This document shows positions 29,320-40,704 of a DNA stretch of 64,000 nt, piece by piece (the stretch's first letter is position 1; the number at the start of each line of letters is the position of its first letter). Origin of the DNA: Prorocentrum cordatum (lineage: Eukaryota > Sar > Dinophyceae > Prorocentrales > Prorocentraceae); assembly GCA_963575745.1 (NCBI GenBank), contig CAUYUJ010012780.1, positions 774,002 through 838,001 of the forward strand. Reading direction: 5' to 3'. Below the pieces are notes generated by a model. That model had not been told where the DNA came from. It did not search any database and was given only the letters and a program-made list of their open reading frames with translations. The position numbers were made by a program, and so were the translations under genes.

Positions 29320-32300
29320 ATGGGAACGATCAATATCGCATCTTGGGCACAGCATGGCAAGGACCTTCTGGCTACCGCCGAGGAGCTGGAGCTGGAGTTG
29401 CTGGTACTGCAGGAGCATGGGTGCCGGCACGCAGACTTGCCCAGGGCAGGCAAGCTCGCTGCTGACCACGGGTACGTATGGACGAGTGGAACCTCTTGTG
29501 ACGACCATGTGGTGGGTACTGGGAGGAGTGGTAGAACACGGGACGAATGTGGTGGCCTCAGTGTGCTGACGACGGGCCGTGTCCGGGTCACCCGGATCGC
29601 GTCTGAGCGCCGGACGGGCACTGGGGGGGCTGTCGTTGGGGGTGAGGGTGCCATCTTTCACATTCACACAGCTCACCGTACAGCACTGCTGGCTGTGGTA
29701 CACTTGCGGGCGGCCGACGACGACGACGCACGGAATGGTATGCTACAGTGGGTGGCAGAACACCACGCTACGTTAGGAGGGGGGATCCCACTTCTGATCG
29801 CTGGCGACTACAACACTACGCCGGAAGATCCCATCATTACCGAGACTGCACGGTTACTGGGGCTCCGGGTCCAGAGCCCAGGAGAGTCCACGAGGTGGGA
29901 ATCGAGCTGGGAGATCGACTTTTCCATGGTCACGAAGACTATGACAACTACCAAGGCTGTGGCGAATATGCATACACTATCTGACCATAAATTGGTGACA
30001 GTGGATGTGCAGTTCGACGCACCACAACCTATTGCCGGATGCTCGTGGCGGCGTGCAGCACGGTACGGTACGCTGAAGACGACTCAAGACGCAGCAAGAG
30101 CGGACGCACAAGGCACCGCAAACACGACCACGACGCAAAGCACGAGCAGACCAACAACTCAGCACGACCCACAACAACATCCAACACGCGATCATGGCGC
30201 AGATGCAGCACCACGCAGCACGCCCACGACGCAGCACGAGCAGACCCACAACGCAGCACCACCGACCCATGGGGACATCGTGGAGGGCCTGGTTGCCCAG
30301 TGGAAGGCTTTACCAGCTTACGACATCCATGACGGCACCGTGGACGAGTGGTGGAAGGACTGGAGTGCACGAGCAGAGGCAGTACTACAATCCCAACCCG
30401 CGGTGGTCCTGACCAAGGGCGCTGTCCCTAAATCTGACTTCTCGTTTGCCCAGTGGGAGCGAAGGGAGAAAGGCGACGACGTCTGGACCCGGCACACGCG
30501 GCAACTGCGGCAACTCATCCAACGGCTCCGGTCCCCGCCGGCACGGCGAGGGCGGAAAGCAGCCGGGAAGATAGCACAGTGGGAACGGCAAAATCGGAAG
30601 TTGTGGCAACAGAATATGGGCGGCGCCAAGCCGGACGACGACCAAGAAGCCATCGAAAAAACTACCAAAGCGCTCGGCAAGGCCATCCAAGGGTGCAATA
30701 ATGAGCGTGTCAAATGCTGGCGGAAGGGGCTCCAGGCAAATGGTCTTGGGAAGACCACAGCAGCTTGGATCCGGAACGCAGTGAGCACCTACCACAACGT
30801 AGCGGTGCAGGACGACACCAAGAGCGACCATGACCACGGGAACTTGCAACTACACGGCGACTCCACGCCCACCAACTACTTTTCACAAGACGCGGTGGAA
30901 AGAATACGGGACCACTACGAGCAGCACTTCACGGAATGCGGCCGTGGCAACGATGTGGACGGGTATTTCTACCACTACGACGACTACATTGAGGAGGCAC
31001 GCCAAAATGTTCAACGAGCACAGGAGCAACACGACCATAGATCACGGCACGCCATGGCAGCCCTTGGCTGCTGGGACCACTGGGCGCCACCGGCGGCAGC
31101 ACAATTCCGCCACATGCTACACGGAGGCACAGCAGCAGGGCCAGACCAATGGGCGCCCTCGGAGCTCATGCTCCTCCCGGAGGAGGCACTGGAAGAGCTG
31201 GTTGACCTCTGCACATACTCTGAGTACCACGGATGGCCGTCGCAACTCCTGCAGTGGCGCCAGGTCCACATACCAAAAGACCCAGACGCAGCACTCCCGA
31301 GCCTGACCCGACTACGCCCTATCGCAATCGCGAGCGCCGTGGTCCGCGCCTGGCACAGATGGAGGGCAGACCAACTGGCCACCTACCTCAGCCCAGCTTT
31401 CCTGCCCACGCAGGGGGGCGGTCTCAAAGGGCGGACCCTCGAATCCCTCATCGAGCCATGCCTCTCGCTCAATGAGGAGACAATCGCGGCGAACAGGTAC
31501 GACGACGAGGACGGCTCGCTGACCGAGGAGGAGCAGCGGCTGGTTCGGGAGCGTCAAACGGAGCTGCACGTCAAGTCGTGGGATTATGCATCCGCGTTCG
31601 ACAGGGTTTCCCCCCGGGTCGTCTGCGAGGTTTGGTCGCGACTCGGAGTACCGTCCAGAATCACCAACAGTATCGAAGCGATCTGGACCAAGCAGGAGAG
31701 GTGGGTTGAGGTCGGCCCGCTCTTAACACCACGGAAAATTCTGCATGAAGACAGTCTGCCACAAGGGGATCCAGCAGCCATGCTCGGGATGGCCACCCTG
31801 CTCATGGGGCCACTACGACGGCAAACTGCTCTGCGGACGACCGCACGGCGGCCACGACAGAGGCAGAAGAACTACGGAGCATCGAGGAGGAGTGGGAGCT
31901 GCTGGAGTCGGTCACCGCGCTGCGCACCAACGACAGCAAGACGCAGTCCTTCACGATACTACCGCACCAGTGCGACAATTACCACCTGCAGAGCAAGAAG
32001 ATGAAATGCCTCGGAATCGACTTCACGATGCAACGCACAACGCTCACGACCAGAGAGCGAGGCAAGCTTGGAGAAGCACGTGCCCGCATGAAGCGGATTG
32101 CGTGCCTGCCCTTGAGCATGCGGCTGCGCACGACCGCGGTGAGCACCATCGCGCTGCCGGTGTCGAGCTGGGCACTAGTGGTGACGCCACCGACAAAAGG
32201 AGCTATCCAGGACCATCTACGACAAGCACGAAAGGCTGTGACCCTGCGGAAATGGCCCCGGGCAGCTCCCGAACTACTTCGTCTGGAAGTAATGGGGCAT

Positions 32301-33041
32301 AGCACCGACCTACGGTACCACCTGTGCCGGCGAACACTACAACTTCTGAGCAGCAGACTACGTCGACAAGGGCCTGGAGCGCTTGCGCTTTGGGACAAGA
32401 TCACGATCAAAACCGACACGCGGGGGCCACTCCACGCCTACCGAGCACACTTGGCATCGCTTGGAGCAGAGCGCAGCGACGACGGCTTCTGGAGAGGCCC
32501 GGCGGGAGAACTTCGACTTACCGACAGAACAGACCGACAGCTCCACGAACTACGACTCATACTCCGATCCCACGAATGGGCAATCCTACAGGGCCGGAGC
32601 CGGCGGGAGAGCCCCATGACGGCCGGAGTGGCCTTCCCAGCTGCTGCCGTGCGCGCGGCACAGGAAGCACGGAAAGCTAACCCAATCCTCGCCTCACACA
32701 TCGCCGCCGTTCTCTGCGGCTGCGTGGTCTCGGACGCCCTGCTGCAGTCCAACCAAGGCGAGGAGGTCTCGACCACCTGCGACCACTGTGGTGAGCAGCG
32801 CGTCCCGACGCTCGACCACATGTACTGGGTGTGCACAGCCAACGCCGACCTCCGACACGGTATCGCGGCACCAACAGCTGACCTCACCCGCCGGCTGGGC
32901 TGGCCGACAGAGGACCTCACCAGGAGGACCACGACTACTTGGACAAGAATGGTGTTGGCTATGGCAAGCATGCGGCAGCGTGCGCTGGACCACCGACACA
33001 AGAAACCACAGGCACCCACTTCCTCCGACAATGGTTTATAA
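29320..33041 (+). pseudogene. LINE1 ORF2: EEP endonuclease and reverse transcriptase, one frameshift
   Basis: ATG at 29320. EEP domain (about 29320-30030): INIASW, LLVLQEHGC (catalytic Glu), LLIAGDYNTTPED, WEIDFSMV, LSDHKLVTVDV. A Gln/Thr/His-rich linker (30100-30280) repeats the theme of the ORF1 array. RT: TAAGPDQWAPSEL (near 31130), RLRPIAIASAVVRAW, KSWDYASAFDRVSP with the first catalytic Asp (codon 31582), SLPQGDPAAMLGMA. The frame is then lost between about 31826 and 31833; the CSADDRTAA catalytic motif (31827-31847) lies one frame back and that frame runs on to 33041. The tail has TCDHCGEQRVPTLDH followed by MYWVC, a C-C-H-C finger (about 32775-32840). The lost frame separates the two halves of the catalytic centre, so the copy is dead unless the shift is programmed. 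No RNase H follows. Confidence 0.85.
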
Positions 33042-33199
33042 CCGTATTCAATGGTTATTATTTGGATCGCATGTGTCAACAATTGGATTTTGTTGTACTT
33101 CAGTTCTTCTTTGGGCTGGTGTCTTCTTTTCTCCAGGTACACAGTCTACATATATGTGGGATTACATTACATATTTACGTAATTGCATGTGTTGCGTAC
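33029..33199 (+). repeat. LINE1 3' tail, second copy
   Basis: Near-identical to 25479-25650; starts just before the ORF2 stop codon and ends the element. Confidence 0.85.
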
Positions 33200-33204
33200 C
33201 ATAA

Positions 33205-36200
33205 GTGGGGACCGCCACACAACGGTCGCCGCAGCTCTGCGAGCTGCGTGGTGTCCTCATACGCCTACGGATTGGGGACACGGATTGGTTATTCCCCCTT
33301 TTGGGGTTCAAGAAGGCCCTTGGACGGGCCAGGAGAGCCCCGAGAGGCCCCCACGACGATCCAAGAGGGCCAAGATCGCTCCAAAACTGCCAAGAGATGG
33401 CCCCCAGACGGTCCAAGAAGCCTGCAAGACGCTTCAAAAGGCCCGCAAAGGGGCCTCTCAAGGAGGACCCAAAGGCAACAATCATGGACTATCCTAAGGT
33501 GTTCGACGGTTTTTGGCGTTCTCGCCTTTTCGGCTTCCCGACGCTCCAAGACGACTCAAGGCGCCCGTGATCGCCCCAATAATGCCCTTGAGGATAGGGC
33601 CCCAAAACGGCCCAAGAGGGTCCCAAGACGGCCCAAGAGGCGCCCAAGACAGTCCAGGAAGCCTCAAAGACGACTCCAAGAAGGGGCCCAAATGGGGACC
33701 CGAACGGACATTTCGAGCCCTCGGCCCCGAGGGGCCCCAGGAGGCCCAAAAGCTCTGCCAAGAGGCCCCAAGAGGCCCCCAAGAGGCCCAGAGAGGACCA
33801 CACGAGGCTCCCATGAGGCCCCAACACTGCCCCCCAAGAGGCCCCAGGAGCGCTCCGAAGAGACCCGAGGAAGCATCCCTGAGAACTCTGACCCACAACC
33901 CACGCTCGGTGGCGGGATGGGCCGAGGGCCATTCGATCCGCCGCCCCCTTTCGCTTTAGCAAAGGGGTGCCCGGCGTGCCAGATCCTATCGGTTTTGGTT
34001 TTGGTTCTTTTTCCAGAAAAGAACTCTCCCAGTGGGTTTCGGCCCGTCCCGCCGGGATCCCAGAATGTTTTCCACGGACCTCGCTTCCCCAATGGTCTGC
34101 CCCAGACGGCTCCAAGATGGCCTCCAAGATGGCCGAGATGGCCCAAGATGGCCTCCAAGATAGTCCAAGATGGCCTCCCAGTCCGCCCAGGATGGTCCAA
34201 GGCGGCCTCCAAGACGGCCCAAGAGAGTCCTAGAGGGCCCCAGACGGGCCAAGAGGCCCCTCAGAGGCCTCCCAGACGGCCCAAGAGGCCTCCAAGAGGT
34301 CCTCCAGGAGAGCCCGAAGAGGCCAAAATCATTGATTTTATTATTGGTTTTTGAAGGATTTTGGAATTTGCTTCTTCTCGGCATTCCGACGGCTCCAGAC
34401 GGCCCAAGAGGCCCCCAAGATCGCCCAAGAGGCCCCCAAGAGAGCCCCAGGACGGCCCAAGTGGCCTCCAAGATGGCCCCAAGAGGGCCCCAAGACGGCC
34501 CAAGAGGCCTCCAATACGCCCAAGATGGCCTCCAAGACGCCCGAGATGGCCTCCAAGACGGCCCCGAAGCGCCCCAAAAGGGCCCCCCGTGGGCCCAGAA
34601 AGGCCCCCCAGACGGCTCCCGACGGCGTCAGACGTGCCAGCAACCCACCAAGATGGCCGAAGTTGGCTAACCTGGCCCAAACGGGCCCAAGAGGCCCCCA
34701 AGAGGGCCATCAGGAAGGCCAGAAGAGGCCAAAAACATTGATTTTCTGTAGGTTGTTTGACGGATTTTGGCATTTCCTTCTTTTCGGCCTTCCGACGGCC
34801 CGAGACGGCCCAAGAGCCCCCAGAGATCGCCGAAAGATCGCCCAAGAGGCCTCCAAGACGGCCAAGATGACATTCAAGATGCCCACGTGTTCCCCGAAGG
34901 CTTTCCAAACCGATTCGGGGAACACATGGTCCGATGGTTTGGTGGCCAAGATGGCCTCCAAGATGGTCCAAGATGGCCTCCAAGTCCGCCCAAGATGGTC
35001 CAAGACGGCCTCCACGACGGCCCAAGAGAGTCCAAGACGGCTCAAGACAGCCCAAGAGGCCCCCCAGAGGCCTCCCAGACGACCCAAGAGGCCTCCAAGA
35101 GGTCCTCCAAAAGGGCCCGGAGAGGCCAAAATCATTGATTGTCCTGAGGTTATCGAAGGATGTTGGAATGTCGTTCTTCTCGGCATTCCGACGGCCCCAG
35201 ACGGCCCAAGAGGCCCCCAAGATCGCCCAAGAGGCCCCCGAGAGGGCCCCATGACGGCCCAAGTGGCCTCCCAGATGGCCCCAAGAGGGCCCCAAGACGG
35301 CCCAAGATGGCCTCCAACACGCCCAAGATGGCCTCCAAGACGCCCGAAATGGCCCCCAAGACGGCCCCGAAGCGCCCCAAGAGGGCCCCCCGTGGGCCCA
35401 GAAAGGCCCCCCAAGACAGCTCCCGACGGCGTCAAACGTGCCAGCAACCCACCAAGATGGCCGAAATTGGCTCGTACCTGTTCCAAACGGGCCCCAGAGG
35501 CCCCCAAGAGGGCCTCCAGGAAGGGCAGAAGAGGCCAAAAACATTGATTTTCCCTACGTTGTTTTGACGGATTTTGGCATTTCCTTCTTTTCGGCCTTCC
35601 GACGGCCCGAGACGGCCAAAGAGCCCTCAGAGATCGCCGAAAGATCGCCCAAGAGGCCTCCAAGACGGCCAAGATGACATTCAAGATGCCCACGCGTTCC
35701 CCGAAGACTCTCCAAACCGATTCGGGGAACACATGGTCCGATGGCTTGGCAGGTCTGGCCTCAACGTTCGGCCACATAGGCGCTTCCACAGAGGCAGGGG
35801 GCGGCGGTGATTCACCGTAGGCGTCTTAGATCCGCCGACCCCTGTGGTCTTGCCACAGGGAGGCCCGGCGTGCTGAATGTCAGGTGTTTGTTGGGTCGTT
35901 GTAGAATATCACCTGGGCTTCGGCACAGCGCACTGGCCACCCTGAAAGGTCCGCAAATCCCGCTCTGATGGCCCTCTAAGACGGTCTGGGTGGGCCAACA
36001 GTGCCTCCAAGACGGGCAATACGGCCCCAAGAGAGCCCAAGATAACCCCAGGGTGGTCTCCGAGACGGTCCCAAGATGCCTCGAAGACCGCCAAAATGGT
36101 CCAAGAGTGCCCACGACAGCCCAAGAAGCGCCCAAGAGGCCCCGAAGACTGCCCACGAGAGGCCTCCAAGAGGTCCTCCAGAAAGCCCGAAAAGACCAAA

Positions 36201-36523
36201 ATCATTGATTCGCCTTGCGGTTTGAAGATTTTGGAATTTGTTTCATAGCGGCCTTGCGACGGCCTAAGAGGCCAAATATTCTTCCCAAGCCGCCCAAAAT
36301 GGCCTTCAGGATGGCCCCAGGACGGCCCAAGAGACTCCCATGACGGCCCCCAAAGGGCTCCAAAACTGCCCAAGAAGCCTCGAATACGCCCTTCAATACG
36401 ACCCTGAAGCGTCGCAAGGGGGCTCCAAGACGGCCCGGCGAGGCTCCCGAGATGGCTTCCAGAGGTGTGAGACCCGCCCGAAACGCGGCCAAAGAGGCCC
36501 CCATGAAGCCCCTAAAGGCCCCT
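33205..36523 (+). repeat. Large CCAAGAGG-family block with higher-order tandem structure
   Basis: Short units (CCCAAGAGGCCCCCAAGA, GGCCTCCAAGATGGCC) are punctuated by a core of about 60 bp starting ATTGATT and continuing GATTTTGGCATTTCC and TTCTTTTCGGCCTTCCGACG. Cores lie near 33486, 34333, 34738, 35133, 35544 and 36207. The four central ones are spaced 395-411 bp and alternate between two versions (CTCGGCATTCC and TTCGGCCTTCC), giving an approximately 800-bp dimeric repeat, 34320-35130 and 35130-35760. ORFs of up to 471 codons on both strands arise from lack of stops. A perfect hairpin occurs at 34887-34925. Confidence 0.85.
34887..34925. other. Conserved hairpin in the CCAAGAGG family
   Basis: GTGTTCCCCGAA, a 15-base loop, then TTCGGGGAACAC: a perfect 12-bp stem. 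The copy near 35696-35734 keeps ten of the pairs; a looser relative is at 42808-42850. Confidence 0.7.
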
Positions 36524-36543
36524 AAGAGGCGCAAGAGGGCTTC
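36524..36543 (+). repeat. Target-site duplication of LINE2, 3' side
   Basis: AAGAGGCGCAAGAGGGCTTC, a perfect 20-bp match to 42639-42658. Confidence 0.95.
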
Positions 36544-36879
36544 TTTCACCCCCCAAAACCTCCAGCGGATCCCGCCGGGAGGCCCGCCCGCCGCGCGCGG
36601 CGGCCGCCATCGGGCCGCGCGGGCCCCCACCAGCACGTTGCCCATCACGTCGCGCACGCGGCCTCGATGGCACTCGGCGCCGTCGACGCCGCTGGCGCGC
36701 CGAGCTCCTTCCCATCAGGAGGCTGGCCTGAATGCCCACTGGGCTGCGCGCCAGGCACATGTCCACGCACTGGGTGTGAGAGGCCCCCCAGCAGCGCCAG
36801 CGGGCTAATCCAGCGCGCGGCGACGCTATCCCCCTGGCGCCGAAGCTGGGCGGAAGAACCCCGTTCTGATATTTCCTGA
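36544..36879 (-). other. LINE2 3' UTR
   Basis: Noncoding after the stop at 36880. It lacks a poly(A) tract; the end is GTGAAA directly before the duplicated target. Confidence 0.6.
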
Positions 36880-39022
36880 CTACCCGCGACGCTTTGGCAG
36901 CTGCATGTCGGTAGCCAGGGGCGCCCCCGTCTGCGGGTGCTTGCCTGCCGGGACCCTGCCCCTCTTCATCCCCGTGGCGTCGTCTCTGCTGCTCGTGCCC
37001 CGCTTAGCTGGCGGGCCCGGGCACGCGACTCCCAGCCCTGCCCTCCGACTCGCTGCGCGCGCACCGCGCGCCGCGCACGCCGCGTAGGGCCCATGCACTC
37101 CCGCCCGGTGTTCACGCTCGCGCAGCTCGCCCCCTGCCGCTGGGCTCCGCCTGCGCTGGTCGTCCGCGGCTGCTGCTGCTGCCTCCGCTGCGGTGGATGC
37201 CGCCGCGAGGGCCGCGTTTGCCCCCAAAGACCTGGCCGCGCCTGTCGCCCTGCTCCCCGCCGATCTCCACAGCGGCACCTGGCGCTCGGACTCCCGCAGC
37301 TTCTTCTTATTCATCCTCTTTGCCGCCGCCCATCGACCGCATCTCAGGCATGCCACCCGACCGTTCAATACCTCGACGTGGTACCTGCTGAGCGCTATCT
37401 GCGGCTTGACCACCTTGCGCACTGGCCGCCCTTCTTCGCGCTTCGGCACGTCTGGCCACTCCCCAGCCACATGCTGATGCCACCACCCTATGTTCTGCAA
37501 CGCCCATCGCACTCGGCAGGCAAGGTCCTCCACAGCCTGATGCTTCCCGAAGCTGGCGCCCAGCTCTGCCCCAACTTTGGCTCGCGGGTCCACCTCGGCA
37601 TTGTCCTGTGCGATCTCGTGCCCGTCTCTTTCCAGCGACTCGATCCTGGACCTGGACATGTGCGCCCTGACGCGAAGCACCTCGCTGACATCCAGGGCCG
37701 CGTCGTTGATCCTGTAACAGATTAGCTTCCAAGTGTCCGCGTGCGGCGTCTTCCAACTCACGCACCATCTTTCGCCCTTGTTGCAGTCCCTCTATGATAT
37801 CCTTGTGATCCGTGTACATGCTGCCGTCACCCAAGTTATGCTCCAGTACTTTGTAGAAGGCCCAAATATCTGCTCTGTTGGCTTGCCGATGCACTGGGAG
37901 CGTGCACGGCAATGGCCCCCACACCTGGTACATGGGCTTACCCGCATCGTTCACCGACATCGCCGCCCATCCTGTCTGGGCCCATTCACTGCATCCTAGT
38001 ATAGAGCCATCGCACACGACGTCCCCCGTGAAGTGGCCCTCGCCTTCCCCCACCACCAGGCACATGCATTGGCCCTCGTCCACCCCAATGAACGTCCAGT
38101 CCGCCTCTGGGTGCCTCACCAGCCCTCTCGCCCAGAGTAGGTTGTTCTCCTGGTGCCCCGCCACCGTCTGCAATTCAAGCTGGGCCTTCAAGCGTATCCC
38201 CCGCAACGCTGTACACTTATAGCGCCCGCGGTGTGAGGTGCCCCCCGCCAAGCCGCAGGCCGTGCATATGTCCGTCGGCGCAATGCTGCACCAACTCAAA
38301 TTGCTCACTGTCCATCTCCCGCTCACAATAGCCTCCTTCGCTGCGTTCCCGGCGTGCTTTGGGATGTCGCGCGCCTTCAACAATGCCAACGCAGGCGCCG
38401 CCGTTGGCGCGGGTCGCAAGCCCGCGAACTCCCCCGCCTTGGCCCAGCTGTCGCTGCGCGTCCTTTTCGCAGCATCGCCGCCGCATCCGTCGGACACACC
38501 TCCCGCATGTCCAGGGCATAGCCTGCCGTGGCGATGACAGCGTGCCAGGCTGGCCACGATCAGCGCGCGCGCCTCAGGAACATGATGACAGCCCCCGCTG
38601 GCCCACGCACCTTCGCCCACATCGGCTTCATTCCGACCTCTTGCTGCTGTCGCCTCCACGCCTTCCTTCATCGCCGCGGTCTCCGCGCTGCCCCACTGCT
38701 GGTTCACCTCGTGGGTCTGCGCCGTTTGCCGGACATCCCTCGCCCAGCGGATGATGGGCACCTCCGTGACCTCTAGTGTGGGCCCCTCGCCTGCCAGGGC
38801 CAGCTGCAGCGTCGGGCTCTTGGCGCCCCGTCCTCCTGGTTGGGCTCGTCCTGCTTCCCGTCGCGGCTGCCGCAGCTGATGATCTGGCATCCCCAAGCAC
38901 TTGCACCCGTACAGCACCGACCTCTTCAATCCGCACTTGAATGCTAGCGTAGTCCCTCCCGCCATCTTTCGGTCACCACGCCTCAGGTTCGCTGGCCTCC
39001 TGCTGCTGCCTAGGAGGCCCAT
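36880..39022 (-). pseudogene. LINE2 C-terminal finger and RNase H region, frame-broken
   Basis: From 39022 downwards: after an off-frame stretch, ICTACGLAGGTSH followed by RGRYKC gives a C-C-H-C finger (near 38260). The RNase H domain follows: GDVVCDGSILG (first Asp), RADIWAFYKVLEH (the usual Glu position is Asp), and MYTDHKDIIEGLQQG (third acidic position). Its last motif is in the next frame (36880-37761): VRAHMSRSRIE and AQDNAEVDPRAKVGAE, matching the VKAH and GN..AD..AK pattern. The protein then ends with a VACLRCGRWAAAKR finger-like segment and a basic tail. RNase H removes the RNA from the RNA-DNA hybrid in retrotransposition. The frame change near 37700 and the Glu-to-Asp change are signs of decay. 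Confidence 0.7.
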
Positions 39023-39237
39023 GCGCCGCTTCCCACTCCTCGTCTTCGCCGCCGCCCCGTGCGTGATGAGGCCCGCCTCTCAGGCGCAGGGAGGCTCTAA
39101 CTACCGGCAGCCCTTTACGCGCCATGTCTTTCGCCACCTTTCTACGCAGCCACTTCGCGCTTGCCAGAACAGCCCCTGCGCCTTGGCGCCCCGCCGGAAG
39201 CTCGAGGCCAAGCTTGCCGAAACTCGCAAAGCACGCG

Positions 39238-40704
39238 TCACTCCTGTACACTAAACTGCTGCTGCTGTCGTAGACGCACACCTAGGTCGTCCGCAAACAT
39301 ACGCCACTTAACGCGCAGCCTCTCCACCACAAGGCCATCCGCCGTCGACCGGATGACCATCTTCAGGGAGCACGCAGAGAACTTGCTGCCTGCGATGGTC
39401 GTGGTCACTGTGCTGGTCTCGCTGGACACTGAGCCACCCACTATCAGCCCCCTTGCCATCGCGAAATACAAGCGCACCACCGCCAGCACTCCCGCGTTGA
39501 AGTTCAGCTGCTTGCCCGCCTCCCCAGCGCGTGCAAGCTCACCCCTCCAAAGGCCTTGACCAAGTCCAGCGCCGCTGTGATGGTGGCCTCCAACTCACTC
39601 TCGGTGTCGGAATCGTCCATCTCATGGCCGAGTAATACATCCCACGCCGCGTCCCCAGCTTCCTTCCCGTAGCTCGTGAACCGTTCAGCCCCAGCTCCTC
39701 TGGTTCGCCTCTGCCCGCTACGCGGCTCTCTCATGCTCGCCCGCGCGCGGATGGTGGTCGGCAACAAACCGATCACCCTGTCGCGGTGAAGGTCTTCGGA
39801 AATATGAAAAGAGGACTGCGGCGATGTGGGTCGGCCAGATCAGCGCGCGCCCCACCGCTCTGAGGATGCCCAGCAGCCTGCTGTAAGCCTCGTTGCATGC
39901 ACCCTGCAACATAGATGGGCGCCACCGATCCACTCCAACTCCCGTGCGTCTCCTGAAGGCACGCGCCGCCTCCTCCAACCTATCCACATCTTCATCCTTG
40001 AAAGCTTCAAGCTCCTGCCTGGGCCCCACTGCCCATGGCCTCGGCTCCTCCTGCATCTTCTCCCCGACCCTCCAGACGACCTTCCACCCCTTCAAGGTGT
40101 ACTCCGCCGCTACCAGCGGGTCTGCTGCCTTCTCCGTGGTATCTGCGCGCCTGGGCCTCCACGCTGTAGCTGGCTTGCTGAGCCTGCCTGAGCCTCCTGC
40201 TGCTCCTGCTGCTACCTCCAGCTCATCAGCCCACTTCGCCTTGCTGTCCCGCAGCAGCCCCTGGTCTACCGCCTGCATCTGGCACTCCGCCTCCAGCACC
40301 CAGCTCTGGAACTTTGCTTCCTGGCCCCCTCTGCGCAGCAACCCAGCTGCTATCATGTCGCAGCGCGCCTGCCATATACCCTGCTCCTCAGCGCTGGTGT
40401 ACTTCATGCGCCTTGGCCTGGCCTGGAACAACTTCTCCTGGCTTCTCGTTCCGCGGTGCCTCTTCTGCACCATGCCTTGCTCCTTCGCTTTCCTCCATCT
40501 CAGGTTGGCGCCTTGCAGTCCATGCAGGGATCGTTGGCCATCGCCGCCGCGTTGCCTCCCTCGCTGCCGCGGAATCGTTCTCGCCTCCGAAATTGAACGG
40601 CTTGGTCCTCCACTTCGGCCCCCCTGCCCGCCCCGCGCGCTGGTCGCCCTTCGACCACTGCGCGCCCCTGACTTGGAACGCCTCCTGCTCCAGCACCCGC
40701 GCAT
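39238..40704 (-). pseudogene. LINE2 reverse transcriptase region, frame-broken
   Basis: The first part (40704-39718) is a basic linker, then VGVDRWRPSMLQ and HIAAVLFSYFRRP, equivalents of the GPD.w...l and i..i.KP steps that begin a LINE RT. After a frame change (39776-39504) come IGLLPTTIRAR and AALDLVKAFGGVS, with the first catalytic Asp. After another (39489-39238) come ARGLIVGGSVSSE and WRMFADDLGVRL, where FADD is the catalytic pair. At least two frame changes separate the motifs, so it is inactive. The order matches the RT core exactly. Confidence 0.75.

Larger units (their letters stand above)
24080..33203 (+). mobile_element. LINE1: composite non-LTR retrotransposon (about 9.1 kb)
   Basis: Contains, in order, a 5' region with a 160-bp duplication (24283-24412 and 24445-24550), a 30-bp repeat array, a short conserved segment, a 171-bp tail (25479-25650), a second array, the same segment again, gag-like sequence, an OTU-like domain, a zinc-finger ORF, EEP and RT domains, a CCHC-type finger and the same 171-bp tail (33029-33199). 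The repeated tail implies that an internally deleted copy (ending 25650) lies head-to-tail in front of a 5'-truncated longer copy (25651-33203). The left boundary is approximate and no target-site duplication was found. Clade cannot be fixed; the RT lies in the EEP-type non-LTR group. Confidence 0.8.

Noticed and set aside
24080-33203. LINE1 as an LTR element because of the repeated 171-bp tail
   Set aside because: The repeat lies internally at 25.5 kb, not at the 5' end; there is no integrase or aspartic protease, and an EEP endonuclease marks it as non-LTR.
34261-35789. ORFs of 359-427 codons (minus) and 398 codons (plus) in the CCAAGAGG block
   Set aside because: Low-complexity reading of a repeat whose units contain no stop codons; no motif, and strands overlap.
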